A stretch of 64,000 nucleotides of DNA from Hippopus hippopus (taxonomy: Eukaryota; Mollusca; Bivalvia; Cardiida; Cardiidae): NCBI GenBank assembly GCA_946811185.2, contig OX328112.1, positions 23,713,558 through 23,777,557 on the forward strand, given 5' to 3'. Every line of letters begins with the position of its first letter. Position 1 is the first letter of the stretch. A program made the position numbers and the translations under genes. The notes beneath the pieces are model-generated. The model worked only from the letters and a program-made list of their open reading frames with translations. It made no database searches and had not been told where the DNA came from. This document shows positions 10,360-20,940 of the stretch, in pieces.

Positions 10360-10612
10360 GTTCTGTGAAAAGGAGGTTGAATGCATCTGCAAAAAGTATC
10401 GACCAAGGTCAGCCTGCGCATTTCGCGCAGGCTGACCTTTGTCGAAACTTTTTGCTTTTGGTAAATTTTCTTCATGTCAAGGGACCATTCCACCTCAGGA
10501 TTCAGCCATTTGTTGGACAAAATGGATTTTATTGATCCATAGTTATGGAATGACTTGCTTGGTATAATGCATCATGGAGATGTATTAATCCCCTTTTTGC
10601 CAGAGCAAGGTT
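10360..10612 (+). repeat. MITE-A copy
   Basis: Full-length; stem ACCAAGGTCAGCCTGCGC with a loop variant (ATTTC). Confidence 0.85.
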
Positions 10613-10662
10613 CAAGCGTAACCATCCCTTGTTACCTGATGACAACTTCTTGGTAAACAAGA

Positions 10663-10722
10663 TAAGAGAGAGAGAGAGAGAGACAGAGAGAGAGACAGAG
10701 AGAAAGAGAGAGAGAGAGAGAT
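10663..10722. repeat. (AG)n microsatellite, imperfect
   Basis: GA-rich run interrupted by GACAGAGA units. Confidence 0.9.
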
Positions 10723-10737
10723 CACGGCGACAGCTCA

Positions 10738-10835
10738 CATATACATGTATTTCCTGGAATTTACCAGTACTAGGCTAAGGCTCTAAAGTGTCTTGCCCAA
10801 GGACACTCCCACGAAAAAACCCAGCGGATCAAAGA
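10738..10835 (-). repeat. SINE type 2 fragment
   Basis: Contains the body segment TGTATTTCCTGGAATTTACC followed by GTGTCTTGCCCAAGGACACT, shared with the copies at 34518, 35722 and 53880. The head is missing. Confidence 0.6.
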
Positions 10836-11271
10836 GAGAGAGAAAGAGAGAGCGGATACGTGTGAAAAAAGAATATTCGGAGGTGTGTTGATGCGTAGAA
10901 GGTATTATTGCTCGTTCGGTATATATCGGGAGGTAGATAATTGGTCGGTATGTTGTTCTTTCGGTCGGTTCGCTGGTAGATATTGGTAAGCAGTTAGATC
11001 GGTAGGTCTGTCAGTAGGTGAGTCCGCTGTGTCGGTCGGTAGGTAAATCGGTTACCTCCCCTGATATGTACAACGGGGACCAGATTAGTCGGTAGGTTGT
11101 GTTGTTAGCGCCTCGATACCCGACTGCTGATGCAGGACCAACCTTTGGAATTGCCCTTAGACGACGCCATTCTGCTTAGGTCTCCAGGAAACAACCGTCA
11201 AGAATGAGTTTTAAATCCAAGGTTATATAAGCTAACAGAAACTCTTTCAGTGCCAAACGATATTAGCCATG

Positions 11272-11509
11272 CTTCGTGAAAAGGGAAAGGGGAGTTGCAT
11301 CTGCAAATAGTATCGACCCATGTCAGCCTGCGCGGAGTCGAAACCTTTTGCTAATTGTTAATTTTCTGCATGTCAAAGGAACACCCTACCTCCAGATACA
11401 GCCGATTTTTTGACTAAATGGATGTATGGATCCGTAATTATGTGATCACCTGCTTGGTATTATGCATTACGGAGATGCACTGAACTCTCTTTTGCCAGCG
11501 CAGGCTTCA
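11272..11509 (+). repeat. MITE-A copy, half of stem deleted
   Basis: Has CATGTCAGCCTGCGCGGAGTC but lacks the returning arm; otherwise full-length. Confidence 0.75.
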
Positions 11510-11577
11510 TATGAACTCTGCTTTTATCGACGGCTCAAAATACCATCACCTGAAACTCAGAAAGATGTTTACCTAAA

Positions 11578-11702
11578 GGTTTGACCAAACAAGCTGGCTG
11601 TTTAGATCCAAGATCAGACTGTATGTTCTGTTCAGGCTAAACTTGATCTATGCCCGTCCGGAAAAAAAAAAACAAACTTACTTTCGACATTTGCAGTGAA
11701 AG
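11578..11702 (+). repeat. MITE-B fragment
   Basis: Degenerate hairpin AAGATCAGACTGTATGTTCTG with ACTTGATCTATGCCCGTCC. Confidence 0.55.
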
Positions 11703-11737
11703 GTTAAAGAACTCATTTCAGACACAATGTGCTCTTA

Positions 11738-11949
11738 ACGCTTAGGCTTCCAAGCGCAACTCACTGACTTTTTGCGGACATTATAGATCAAGATCAGACT
11801 GCACAGAACGTGCAGTCTGATCATGGATCTACACTTTCCGATATGGAGATACCATTTCCCAAAACATACCTTTGAAATAGCAATATTTGGGTTTTTACAA
11901 TCAAATTGAAAAAAATTATTTTAGTTACATGTATTTTGCAGGTAAAAGG
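11738..11949 (+). mobile_element. MITE-B copy with TTAA flanks
   Basis: TTAA at 11734-11737 and 11950-11953; left end CGCTTAGGCTTCCAAGCGC, hairpin AGACTGCACAGAACGTGCAG. Confidence 0.75.
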
Positions 11950-11968
11950 TTAAAATAGCTTTCGTATA

Positions 11969-12194
11969 AACTCTTTACTAGACTGCAAAATTATCTAGAT
12001 GCCTCCAAACGGAATGCATTTGCAGACGATAAATTGATTGTGACTCACTTATTGTAATTTGCCTTTGAAAGGCTAGAAAACATTGCGGGGAAAAGGAGAA
12101 AATGCTGGTTAGAAGCATTTTCTCCCTATCCTCAGTATGTTTCCAAAAGCCTTCTTCCTCAAGGTTGTTAAAACGGGATTGTGTGGTAAAGCAT
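11969..12194 (+). repeat. MITE-C copy
   Basis: From ACTCTTTACTAGACTGC to GATTGTGTGGTAAAGCATTAA, with an intact hairpin. Confidence 0.75.
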
Positions 12195-12530
12195 TAAAGA
12201 TACATCTTTATAGCCAGAGAGAAAAAAACTTTTAAAATTTGATAGAATGTAGAATGGTTCAGAATACAGTCAGGTATATAAACATAGATAAATTACCGAT
12301 ACATGTACATAAATTATGGTGTAAGGGATAAATACATATATCGGAAATCTTCGATTTAAAACCGGAAACGTCACAACATTAATTGCTTTGATGGCCTCCA
12401 GAAAATAAAATACATCTTCTATCGGTCATAATCTGTGCAACCTTGCAACCGTCAGGGGCAACATTTAGCATGGAGTTACAAGAATGATTATAGTTTGATA
12501 AAATAAAGATGAAATGGATTAAAAAATGGC
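12193..12530 (+). repeat. Repeat G copy
   Basis: Shares with the 772 and 38940 copies AAGATACATCTTTATAGCC, TTTAAAACCGGAAACG, TCTGTGCAACCTTGCAACC and TCAGGGGCAACATTT. Confidence 0.65.
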
Positions 12531-12554
12531 TGAAAACGAGTAAAGGGGTATCTT

Positions 12555-12680
12555 AAATAGAAATAAATAATCAACATTTTAGTTCTCAAAACAGGGAGAA
12601 ATTTACCAGGAAAATTTCATCGTAAACAAAATTTCACATTAGTAATACTGTACTTACGGATTACTCTTTATCAAACGAAA
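12555..12680 (+). repeat. Short dispersed repeat, inverse copy of 3591
   Basis: Contains GAAATTTACCAGGAAAATTTC and CGTAAACAAAATTTC; see 3591. Confidence 0.5.
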
Positions 12681-12855
12681 ACATTTAAGGATCGTCCACT
12701 TTGAAAGAATTTGCGGACGATAAAACAAATTGTGGCTGAAATGGAGGGCAGTGTATTAAAATGGTTAGAAAAAATCATGATAAAATAGGAAAAACAGTCT
12801 TTTTCTACATATTCTACGATGTTTTTAACGGTCTTCGATCTCAAAGTCATAAGAA
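12660..12855 (+). repeat. Degenerate MITE-C
   Basis: Starts ACTCTTTATCAAACGAAAAC. The hairpin is decayed, though GGTTAGAAAAAATCATGATA still follows the family order. Confidence 0.45.
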
Positions 12856-12896
12856 AAAGGGGAAACGTTTCATAATAGGTCGAGTTGGTACGTTAA

Positions 12897-13120
12897 CCTT
12901 TCACAGCGTTGTACGTGAAAGCATGAACTTTTGCGGGCGGCATAGATCTAGATCAGACTGCACACAACGTGCAGTCTGATCTTGGATCTAAACCGTCCGC
13001 TTGTTTAATCAAGCCTGTAACATGGAAATATTTTTGAGTTTCAGTGGATGTGTTTTCAGCTGTCAAAGGAGGTTGAAATTTACATGTTTGGCGCTAAAAG
13101 AGCCAAATTAGCAACCGGGG
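12897..13120 (+). repeat. MITE-B, subtype 2
   Basis: TTAA at 12893. The subtype carries TTGCGGGCGGCATAGATC, hairpin CAGACTGCACACAACGTGCAG, then CCGTCCGCTTGTTTAATCAAG and CAGTGGATGTGTTTTCA. Confidence 0.65.
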
Positions 13121-13129
13121 TTTTTCCCG

Positions 13130-13255
13130 CCATTGACGAAAGCAGGTACTTTTGTGGACGGCATAGATCAGTATCATACTGCACAAAACGTGCAGTCTGA
13201 TCTTGGATCTATACCGTCTGCTTGTTTAGGCAAGCCTTTAAAATGTTCACATCTC
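13130..13255 (+). repeat. MITE-B, subtype 2, partial
   Basis: Directly follows the previous copy in the same orientation; hairpin slightly mutated (CATACTGCACAAAACGTGCAG). Confidence 0.6.
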
Positions 13256-13472
13256 CATGATATATTAATCCAAGCAAGTAATCAAATAATAATGGATCCG
13301 CGGCAGCGTACAGAACTTGAGAAAAGGGGGTCGCTGGTTCGATTCCTGGTACGGTCAATTTCTTTCCGAGGATTGATGATAGTCATTGCAACAAGATTCA
13401 TTCCTCTCTCACCACTAGCCATGGCTTCGGCGATGGATATGTGGGAAAGCAGCCAGTGGCTTGGAAAATATA

Positions 13473-14093
13473 CTGAGTTCCATAAATAAGTGTGCACTTA
13501 ATTTTCTTTTATTTCTCGTCACATGTTTTACTGAAGACCAACAAATTTGGTATCATACTTTAGTTCCGAGTCTGTAGAAAATGCCAGGCTAATCAGATTT
13601 TGACTAACAGAAAGTTTAAGTTAGGTTTTTGCAGTTTAAATGAAGGTGGTACTAAAACCAAAGTTGCAAAAGTACTCAAAGACTAAGGTAACATTAAAGT
13701 TAGGTTTTTCTTAAAGTTCTTGTAATTTTTCAATCAATATCTTGTATGGCCACCTCTGCTGTCAATACAGGCAATTATTCGACGTCGCATAGACCTTACA
13801 TTACGTAAAATCATTGCATCAGGAATGTTATTCCATTCCTGAACGAGAGCGGTGGCCAAAACCTAACTTTAATGTTACCTTAGTCTTTGAGTACTTTTGC
13901 AACTTTGATTTTAATACCACCTTCATTTAAACTGCAAAAAACTAACTTAAACTTTCTGTTAGTCAAAATCTGATTAGCCTGGCATTTTCTATAGACTCGG
14001 AACTAAAGTATGATACCAAATTTGTTGGTCTTCAGTAAAACATGCGACGAGAAATAAAAGAAAATTAAGTGCACACTTATTTATGGAACTGAG
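13473..14093. mobile_element. Tc1/mariner-derived foldback element
   Basis: This 621-bp element is inserted at TA (13471-13472 and 14094-14095) in a SINE. The ends CTGAGTTCCATAAATAAG and CTTATTTATGGAACTGAG begin inverted arms of about 235 bp (13473-13707, 13858-14093). The about 150-bp centre encodes the last residues of a Tc1-type transposase on the minus strand. It is an internal-deletion derivative of a longer transposon. Confidence 0.8.
13734..13859 (-). pseudogene. Tc1-like transposase, C-terminal remnant
   Basis: About 41 codons are open to a stop. LVQEWNNIP, the SMRRR stretch and the terminal GGHTRY are the characteristic end of Tc1/mariner transposases. The catalytic DDE part and the DNA-binding N-terminus are absent, so it cannot act alone. 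Confidence 0.75.
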
Positions 14094-14216
14094 TATATAT
14101 CGCGTGGAGTACCGGTAAAAGAAATTCCAGGAAAGCGTGGATAGATGCTCTGGCCGTAGCGATGTAACTGAATTAATGTTGAAAACGGCGTTAAACATCA
14201 TACAATAAAAAAATTA

Positions 14217-14340
14217 ATCATTTTGTATAACAAACGATTGAGTCATGATGTAGATTGGTCCTTTGACAGAAAATTGACCCATTGCAAAAAAATCGGCTTA
14301 GATCTGCCTACGCGGACTACGCAACCAGAACTGGGCCTTT
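14217..14340 (-). repeat. MITE-A fragment
   Basis: CAAACGATTGAGTCATGATG, GGTCCTTTGACA and a decayed stem (GCCTACGCGGACTACGCA). Confidence 0.55.
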
Positions 14341-14464
14341 CCTTTTTTCAAATGCTCTTTTCGAGGAACATGGGTCAGATACTTGGCGCTGCAACAGTCA
14401 AAATTAGCAACTGGTTTTTTCCCCACGTACAACACACACCCTCTTGACGTTAAAATAGCTAGAT

Positions 14465-14660
14465 ACACTCAGACGACAAAATTTTAGAACCGACTTTGTA
14501 AGCATTGATAGACGATAAAAATATAATCATGTTTTAACGAAAGGTTCTGTCTAAGAAAGGTTAGAAAACATCGTGGAAAAAAGAGAAAACAATACTGGTT
14601 ACCAGCCTATTCTCTTTTTTTCACGATTTTTTAACACTCTTTGACCTCAAGGTCGTGAAA
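14465..14660 (+). repeat. MITE-C copy, degenerate
   Basis: ACGACAAAATTTTAGA segment and hairpin ATACTGGTTACCAG; ends eroded. Confidence 0.6.
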
Positions 14661-14699
14661 AGTCAGGAACGTTTCATAATAGGTTAAATTAGTACGTTA

Positions 14700-14880
14700 A
14701 ACTTCTACAGCGCTATATGTGAAAATATGAACTTTTGCGGACGGTATAGATCAAGATCAGACTGCACAGAACGTGCAGTCTGATCTTTGATCTATACCGT
14801 CCGCTCGTTTAGTCAAGCCTTTGACATGAAAATATTCCTGAGTTTTAGTGGATTGTATTTTCAACCGTTATTACTCGAAC
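14700..14880 (+). repeat. MITE-B, subtype 2
   Basis: After TTAA at 14695; intact hairpin AGACTGCACAGAACGTGCAG. Confidence 0.65.
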
Positions 14881-14999
14881 AAATTGACCTGAAATTGACC
14901 TTCATGCAAAAAATAATTAAAGAGTGAATATTTATATCATCGGGTATAATCGGACGGTACGGAAATTCTGTTAATGGTAAATGTCGGCTTTGACCCATA

Positions 15000-15080
15000 C
15001 CGTGCCATAGTCAAAATAAGAAGCTTTTGCGGATGACATGGATCAAGATCAGACTGCACAGAAAGTGCATATCAGATCTA
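15000..15080 (+). repeat. MITE-B, subtype 2 fragment
   Basis: One arm of the hairpin is intact and the other broken (AAGTGCATATCAGATCT). Confidence 0.45.
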
Positions 15081-15329
15081 TGTCAAGGCTATGTATTACC
15101 AATTTAAACCAACAAAATAATTTTTCTTTGAGGTATTTTAGTATTCTTTCACGACACGATAAATCTATTAGTTTCCTAAAGGGTTGAAAAACATGCACAT
15201 AGTTCCTCATGCAGACGACATCAGCCGAAGCTAAGTTCGGACAATAATTCAAGCGTGTAATATATGGTAATAGAGGTCATTTATTTCATGTCAGTTTGTT
15301 CGAGTAATAAAAGAGGTTCAAGTTCATAC

Positions 15330-15545
15330 ATTTGGCGGTGAAAGAGTCAAAATTAGCAACTGTGGTTTTCCCACCATTGACGAAATCAGTTACTCTTGCG
15401 GACGGCTTAGATCAAGATCAGACTGCACAGAACGTGCAGTCTGATCTTGGATCTATATCGTCCGCTTATTTAGTCAAGCCTACACGTTCAAGATGTTCCT
15501 GAGTCTCGCTGGATCTTTGTTTACAACTGTCAAAGGAGGTCGAAA
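15330..15545 (+). repeat. MITE-B, subtype 2
   Basis: Contains TTGCGGACGGCTTAGATC, an intact hairpin and the GTCAAGCCT tail. GAGTCAAAATTAGCAACTG before it recurs near 13100, 14395 and 15575, so subtype 2 copies appear in an ordered cluster from 12.9 to 15.6 kb. Confidence 0.6.
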
Positions 15546-15637
15546 TTTATATGTTTGGCGCTGAGAGAGTCAAATTAGCAACCAGAGTTTTTCCCAGCAT
15601 ATATAACTAGCCCCCTAGGCATAAAATGAACTCTTAA

Positions 15638-15860
15638 CTCATAATTCTTCACCAAATGTCAAAATTTGTCCAAATTAAAAGCATTTGCAGACGACAAATC
15701 AAATATGTGTCAAATGAATGATTTTTGTTTTTAAAGATTAGAAAACATTGAGGGAAAAGGAGAAAATACTGGTTACTAGCATTTTCTTCTTCTCCCACAA
15801 TGTTTTTAAAGGTTTTTCATTTCAAAGGGTCGTTGAAAATAGGGACTTTGTGTTAAAGGG
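15638..15860 (+). mobile_element. MITE-C copy with TTAA flanks
   Basis: TTAA at 15634-15637 and 15861-15864; hairpin GGAGAAAATACTGGTTACTAG. Confidence 0.75.
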
Positions 15861-15894
15861 TTAACATCGCTGAATCAGGTTTTCATTGGTTTAT

Positions 15895-16032
15895 TATTAT
15901 GCTGAAAGACGTTTTCAACATTATTTCAGTTAAACCGCGGCGGTCAGTGCACCTATGAGTGCTTTTCTGGGGTTTCTGGTACAAACACTTTATTATTAAC
16001 AGTACCATTTCCAAGCAACCGGCTGCTTACTA
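15895..16032 (-). repeat. SINE type 1, 3' part
   Basis: TTTCAACATTATTTCAGTT and CGGTCAGTGCACCTATGAG match the tail half of the family; the head is lacking. Confidence 0.55.
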
Positions 16033-16185
16033 GTATGTCGCGGTGGCCAGTGTACCTTTCTTTTCTTTTCAGAAGTTTCGTATACCAGTACTCCGATGAA
16101 TGAGTTAATTCTAGTTACTAGCATTTTCTCCTTTTCCCAAGATGTTTTCAAAAGCTGTCTTCTTTATGATCGTTTATCCATTTCC

Positions 16186-16768
16186 CACACAATTCCTAGT
16201 GTTGACGACGTTGAAGGGATATGCTTTTGAAAATGTTGTGAGAAAAAGGAGAAAATGCTGGTGATCAGCATTTCTCCTTATATATTATATTTCACGTGTC
16301 TATGTTTAGAAATGTTATGGGTAAAGAAATGTCGTAATTTAAGCTGGGGGAAATTATTTTCCCGTCACAGTGAATATTTTCCTCCTGCCGAAAATCTGGA
16401 ACTACTTTTTTAAGTTTTTTAAGTTTTTAAGTTTTAAAAGTGGCATTCGTTGAAAAAATAATCAGAGGAAATATAATATATAATTTATTTCATCACCTTG
16501 TGGTTAATATGGGGAAATATTTGCCTCAAAAGGGAAAGGTCCCCGAAAATAACTCGTGCCTTACGGCACTCGTTATTTTCACATACCTTTCCCTTTTTCA
16601 GCAAATATTTCCCCATATTAACCACAAGCTGATGAAATAAACTCTATTTCCACAATGTTTCTTTAGTTTATCACAGACAGAAACATCATTCGGACTACAT
16701 TTAATTTGTCGGCTGCAAACGCTTTGAATTTGGAGTCCAAAATTTTGTCGTTTGGTAAGGAGTAAAAA
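16186..16768 (-). repeat. MITE-C copy split by repeat E
   Basis: Pieces 16186-16276 and about 16648-16768. The break falls in the returning arm of the hairpin (ATTTCTCCTTA | TTTCCACAATG). Confidence 0.65.
16277..16647 (+). mobile_element. Repeat E copy
   Basis: About 370 bp with AT-rich ends (TATATTATATTTCA; GATGAAATAAACTCTA) and a strong internal palindrome of about 80-bp arms at 16482-16645, with GTGGTTAATATGGGGAAATA on one arm and its complement on the other. A second copy in reverse sits in a PTPN23 intron at 43479. The internal ORF is only the hairpin read through. Confidence 0.7.
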
Positions 16769-16793
16769 ACGAGATTGATTGGTAAAAGGTTAA

Positions 16794-17030
16794 CCCTTTA
16801 CCGCATGATCCCAAATTTTAACGATCCTTAGAAAGAAAAGCTTTTGAAAACATTGTGGAAAAAGGAGAAAATGCTGGTAACCAGCATTTTCTCCTTTCTC
16901 CCCCCCCCCCCCCCCCCCCCCCCTACGTTTTCTATCCTTCTCAAACAAATTGCAAGTTTTGAATCACATTTGATTTATTGTTTGCAAATGATTTAGATTT
17001 GGACAAGTCTAAAATTTTGTCGTTTGGTAA
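16794..17030 (-). repeat. MITE-C copy with poly-C run
   Basis: TTAA at 16790-16793 then CCCTTTACCGCATGATCCC. A pure C run at about 16899-16923 replaces the usual TTTTCCCACAATG. Confidence 0.75.
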
Positions 17031-17160
17031 AAGATTACATGTGTAATTGTACAATTATCTTCATATCTAATAGTGCAGATAAAGATCAGCCGACATCTGC
17101 ATGCAGGCTGGTATAAGTTTTTCTTTCTTCTTTACAACGAGCCAAGGTCTATATATAAAG

Positions 17161-17392
17161 GGTCCTGCGTGGCTCAGAGGTTAAGTGTAGGACTTGTGAC
17201 TTGAAGGCTCTGGGCTCGAGCCTCACTGGAAGCACTTGGTTTTTCGTAAGAGTGTCCATGGGCAAGACACTTCAGAAACCCAGGCTTGTACTGGTGGAAC
17301 CAAGGAAATACACGAATAAGTGAGATGTCGCCGTGTTATGACTGATATAATAAGGAAAGTGGCGTTTAACACCATTCAATCAATCAACGAGG
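17161..17392 (+). repeat. tRNA-derived SINE, type 2
   Basis: Head TGCGTGGCTCAGAGGTTAAG and GGGCTCGAGCCTC (A/B-box-like). The body has AGTGTCCATGGGCAAGACAC and the tail ends ACACCATTCAATCAATCA. This is the reference copy for the type. Confidence 0.8.
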
Positions 17393-17399
17393 TCTAAGC

Positions 17400-17752
17400 A
17401 CAGTCGGTAGCACACAGAGATTGAAATCTAGGGTCGCTGGTTCGATTACCAGTTTAGTAAAATTCCTTCCCGAAAGCTGATAATAATCATTGCGACAGTT
17501 CCGATGTTAGTAATCTGAAAAAGCAGCCAGTAGCTTGGAAAGATGATGTATGTATAACTGGTAAATACCACTACTGCTTCTACTACTACTACTTCTACTA
17601 CTATCAATACTACTACTACTACCTCTACTACTACTAATTATAATAACAATCATGATAATGATAATAATTCTTCCAGGAAAGCATAAGTAGGTGCACTTGC
17701 TGCCTCGATTTACCAAAAGTAATGTTGTAAACAACTTGAAACATCAGACATA
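17400..17752 (+). repeat. SINE type 1 with (CTA)n expansion
   Basis: CAGTCGGTAGCACAC and GGTCGCTGGTTCGATTACC head. The body is interrupted at about 17570-17670 by TAC/CTA repeats; the family tail follows. Confidence 0.7.
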
Positions 17753-18130
17753 AAAACAAAAATTTACATCAATATGCTAACTACAAAGTTTATAGGCCAA
17801 AACCTAAACTAAAGAAACGACGCAGCTAAGGCGGCATGTTCTATGCAAGTTGAAATTTCTAGATTTTTGGGTACTGTTTACACACGAGAGAGAGAGAGAG
17901 AGAGCATTTATATAACATCTAAATGGTTAAAATTTATGTAATGAGACGATTAGGATTGTAAAAGTCTAATAAAATTCATTCAATCGTGAACAAAATATAC
18001 AAAAGAGAATAAAATATTTTATAATAAAATAACAAAATGTACTTCGCTGTTAAATATATAGCCTGTATGGAGTAAACAGTGCATAATTAGATGTTTCCCT
18101 TGAGGGCAAAACTGCAACGATAATATATAC
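17753..18130. other. Unassigned sequence
   Basis: AT-rich with a short (AG)n run near 17886. ATGTACTTCGCTGTTAAATA...GCCTGTATGGAGTAAAC recurs at 18416-18460, a local duplication around the next MITE-A. Confidence 0.3.
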
Positions 18131-18394
18131 GAGTCATGCCCAAGCAAAAAAGGGTTATATACATCTGCAAAAAATTTCGACCCAGGTCAGCCTGCGCAAT
18201 CCGCGCAGGCTGACCTGGGTCGAAACTTTTTGCTTTTGGTCAATTCTCTGCATGTCAAAGAACCATTATACCTCACGCCTCAGTCATTTGTTATAGACAA
18301 AATGGATTTTATGTATTTAAAACTGTGTGATGTCTTGCTTTGTATAATGCATCGCAGAAATGCATGAAATCCTCTTTTGCCAGAGCATAGTTAA
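18131..18394 (+). repeat. MITE-A copy
   Basis: Full-length with a near-perfect stem (GACCCAGGTCAGCCTGCGCA). Confidence 0.85.
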
Positions 18395-18779
18395 TCTTAT
18401 AAGACATTAACAAAATGTACTTCGATGTCAAACACATAGCCTGTATGAAGTAAACTGTGCTTAATAAGCTGTTTCCCCGAGGGAAAAATTCTTACGTTAG
18501 TAATTATACATATGTATACGAAATAACCTACTTCTGTACTGTGCTAAAAAATACAACGGGAATATCTAGTTGGAAATTCCGAGCTAAATTGAATTTTCAG
18601 ACGTAAGCGATATTTTGTTTTCCATATGGTACCCGGTTTTTTTTTGTATGTTTTCTTGTATTAATCACGAGAATCCCAAGAAAGGAACCAGGTATTAAAT
18701 TATGGATAAATGTATTACTTTTCGGACATTCCGATTTTGATCCGAATGATATATAAGGGTCAATTATCGTATTCATCCA

Positions 18780-19160
18780 GGCCCCCTGTCTATCTGTCTG
18801 TCTGTAGTTCTGTCTCGTTTACCCTCCCCCCCCTCTCTCTCTCTCTCTCTTTCACTCTCTCTCTCTCTCCTTTCCCCCCCTCTCTCCCCCACTCTCTCAA
18901 CGTTTCCCAGTGACAAGGATAAATACATTTGACAGTTGGTGGTTTCCAAAGCCGCAAGTTCAAAGCCCAGCGATGGTGAATAACTTATGTCGTTCCTTAT
19001 CTTCTAAGATTTCAGTCATCTCTCTCTCTCTCTCCATCTCTTTTTGCCTGTTTGTCTGTCTGGTTTTCTCTCTCTTACCGCCAGCCACCCAGCCAGCCAC
19101 CCAGGCAGGCAGGCAGGAAGTCAGGAAGGCAGGCAGGCAGACAGACACACAGACAGACTT
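18780..19160. repeat. Simple-sequence block: (CT)n, (TCTG)n, (GGCA)n
   Basis: Pyrimidine-rich runs at 18830-18900 and 19020-19070 and GGCA/CAGC tetramers at 19080-19140. All ORFs on both strands here are low-complexity artefacts. Confidence 0.85.
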
Positions 19161-19240
19161 ATAAATCACGATAAGTTTGACACATCCTGTTATCATATTA
19201 CGGACCTTATATTCGTATACCACAATGACAAATTTATATG

Positions 19241-19472
19241 CGAGCCGCGCTCTGGGAAAATGGGGTTGAATACATCTCCGTCGAACGCATTATACGAAGC
19301 AAGTCATCCATAAAATCTATTTTGTAAAGCAACTGACTGAATCTGAAGGGAGAATGGTCTTTTGACATGCAGAAAATTTAACAATAGCAAAAAGCTTCGA
19401 TTCAGATCTGGCTGACCTGAATTGATACTTTTTCGCAGATGCATTAATTCCCCTTTTCACAGACCATGGCAC
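19241..19472 (-). repeat. MITE-A copy, degenerate stem
   Basis: Ends and the AGACAAAATAGAT-like segment are present; the stem is reduced to CAGATCTGGCTGACCTG. Confidence 0.65.
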
Positions 19473-19739
19473 AAGTATACGATTTTGATAACTGAACAAA
19501 CAATAGACGGGGTCGATAACAGTCTTTTTTTACACCGAGATGGTTCGCATAAATTCTGTCCTAGCTACCGTGGCTGCTTTCCGAAAAGAGAAGCAGTGTC
19601 CAAACAACTTTCAACGGTGAGAGAGAAGGAATCTTTCGCTATAACTATTCTCTCGGATAGAATTTTGCATAGCAGGGAGATCGAAACCGCGGTATCTGGG
19701 TTTCTAGGTTCAAGCAAAGCTGCTCGTTACTGACTGAGT

Positions 19740-20045
19740 TGAGACCCGGTAGCGCAGTCGGTAGCATACAGGACTCAATAACAGGGGGGTCGCTGGTTCG
19801 ATCCCCGGCTCGGTCAATTTCTTTCTGTGGACTGGTGATAGTCATTGCGACAGGATTCATTCCTCTCTCACCGCTGATTATAGCTTCCATGATGGTTATG
19901 TGGGAAAGCAGCCAGTGGCTTGGAAAGAATATGTGCGGGGTACTGGTAAAAGAAACTCCAGGAAAGCACGGATAGGTGCACTGGCCGCCGCGATATAACT
20001 GAAATAATGTTAAAACGGCGTTAAACACCATGCAACCAAATCAAT
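19740..20045 (+). repeat. tRNA-derived SINE, type 1, near complete
   Basis: Head GACCCGGTAGCGCAGTCGGT and GGTCGCTGGTTCGATCCC. The body has GTGGGAAAGCAGCCAGTGGC and AGAAACTCCAGGAAAGCACG; the tail is CACCATGCAACCAAATCAATC. Confidence 0.88.
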
Positions 20046-20265
20046 CGTTACAGACTGAGTTGTTGAGCAGGCTCAGTGAGAGGTATTGTAAAATTGCCAA
20101 CATAAACATGTACCCGGGTCTGACCGCGTGTAGTGGTATTTAGGTCGAAGATACCGATAAAGTATAATAAGAGGTGCTAAAACGTATCGATTCACTTTTA
20201 GCTTTTGGTTAATTTTGTGCATCTCTAAGGACTATTCTACCTCAGGATTCAGTTGGTTGTTAGCC

Positions 20266-20519
20266 ATGCTCTGTGATACATTTGTACATTTGCAAAATGT
20301 AACGACACATCTCAGCCTGCCTAGTCCGCGAAGGCTGGCATATGTAGGTCAAAATATTTTGCTTTTTGTAAATTTTCTGCATGTCCTAGGACCATTCTAC
20401 CATACGAATCGATCGGTTGTTGGACGAAAGAGATTAAATGGATCCATAACTATGTGATGACTAGCTTGGTACAATGCATCACGCAGATGCATTAAGCCCC
20501 CTTTTTCCGAGAGCTTGGC
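20266..20519 (+). repeat. MITE-A copy
   Basis: Full-length with a worn stem (CATCTCAGCCTGCCTAGTCC / GAAGGCTGGCATATG). Confidence 0.75.
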
Positions 20520-20657
20520 GCACATGTATCACAACTGTGTAAGTGTAAGTAACATTTATGTACACAAACATGTACCCGAGTCGAATGAAATCTGGGTCAG
20601 AGTAACCGATAAAGAAATTGCCACAACTTTTAGGACGCAACATTTATCACAATTTTA

Positions 20658-20873
20658 ACTCTGTACCACACAATCCCGAGTTTTAACGACCCCGACAAAG
20701 AAGCCTTTTGAAAACATTGTGGAAAAAGAAGAAAATGCTGGTAACCAGCATTTTCTCCTTTTTCCCACAATGTTTTCTACCCTATCCAAAAGTTCAATTT
20801 GAATCACTTTCATATTGTTGTCGGCAAATACTTTCAATTTGGACTCGTCTAAAATGTTGTTGTGTGGGTAAGA
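20658..20873 (-). repeat. MITE-C copy
   Basis: ACTCTGTACCACACAATCCC to AATGTTGTTGTGTGGGTAAGAG; hairpin intact. Confidence 0.75.
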
Positions 20874-20940
20874 GTTGAAGACATACAAGGGAATGACCGA
20901 TAAAGAACTTCATATACATGTAATGTTACTGTAACGTCTT

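Larger units (their letters stand above)
13300..14216 (+). repeat. SINE type 1 split by a Tc1-like foldback
   Basis: Head and body are 13300-13472 (GGTCGCTGGTTCGATTCC, GAAAGCAGCCAGTGGCTTGG). The rest, 14094-14216, resumes with ACCGGTAAAAGAAATTCCAG. The insertion between them shows a TA duplication. Confidence 0.75.

Noticed and set aside
16440..16640. 66-codon ORF (and its near twin at 43484-43675)
   Set aside because: Both are the palindromic centre of repeat E read as protein.
18780..19164. Ser/Leu-rich and Thr/Gln-rich ORFs
   Set aside because: They are translations of CT, TCTG and GGCA microsatellites on both strands.
19740..19830. tRNA gene
   Set aside because: The A- and B-box-like sequence belongs to a SINE present at least seven times; cloverleaf pairing is not maintained.
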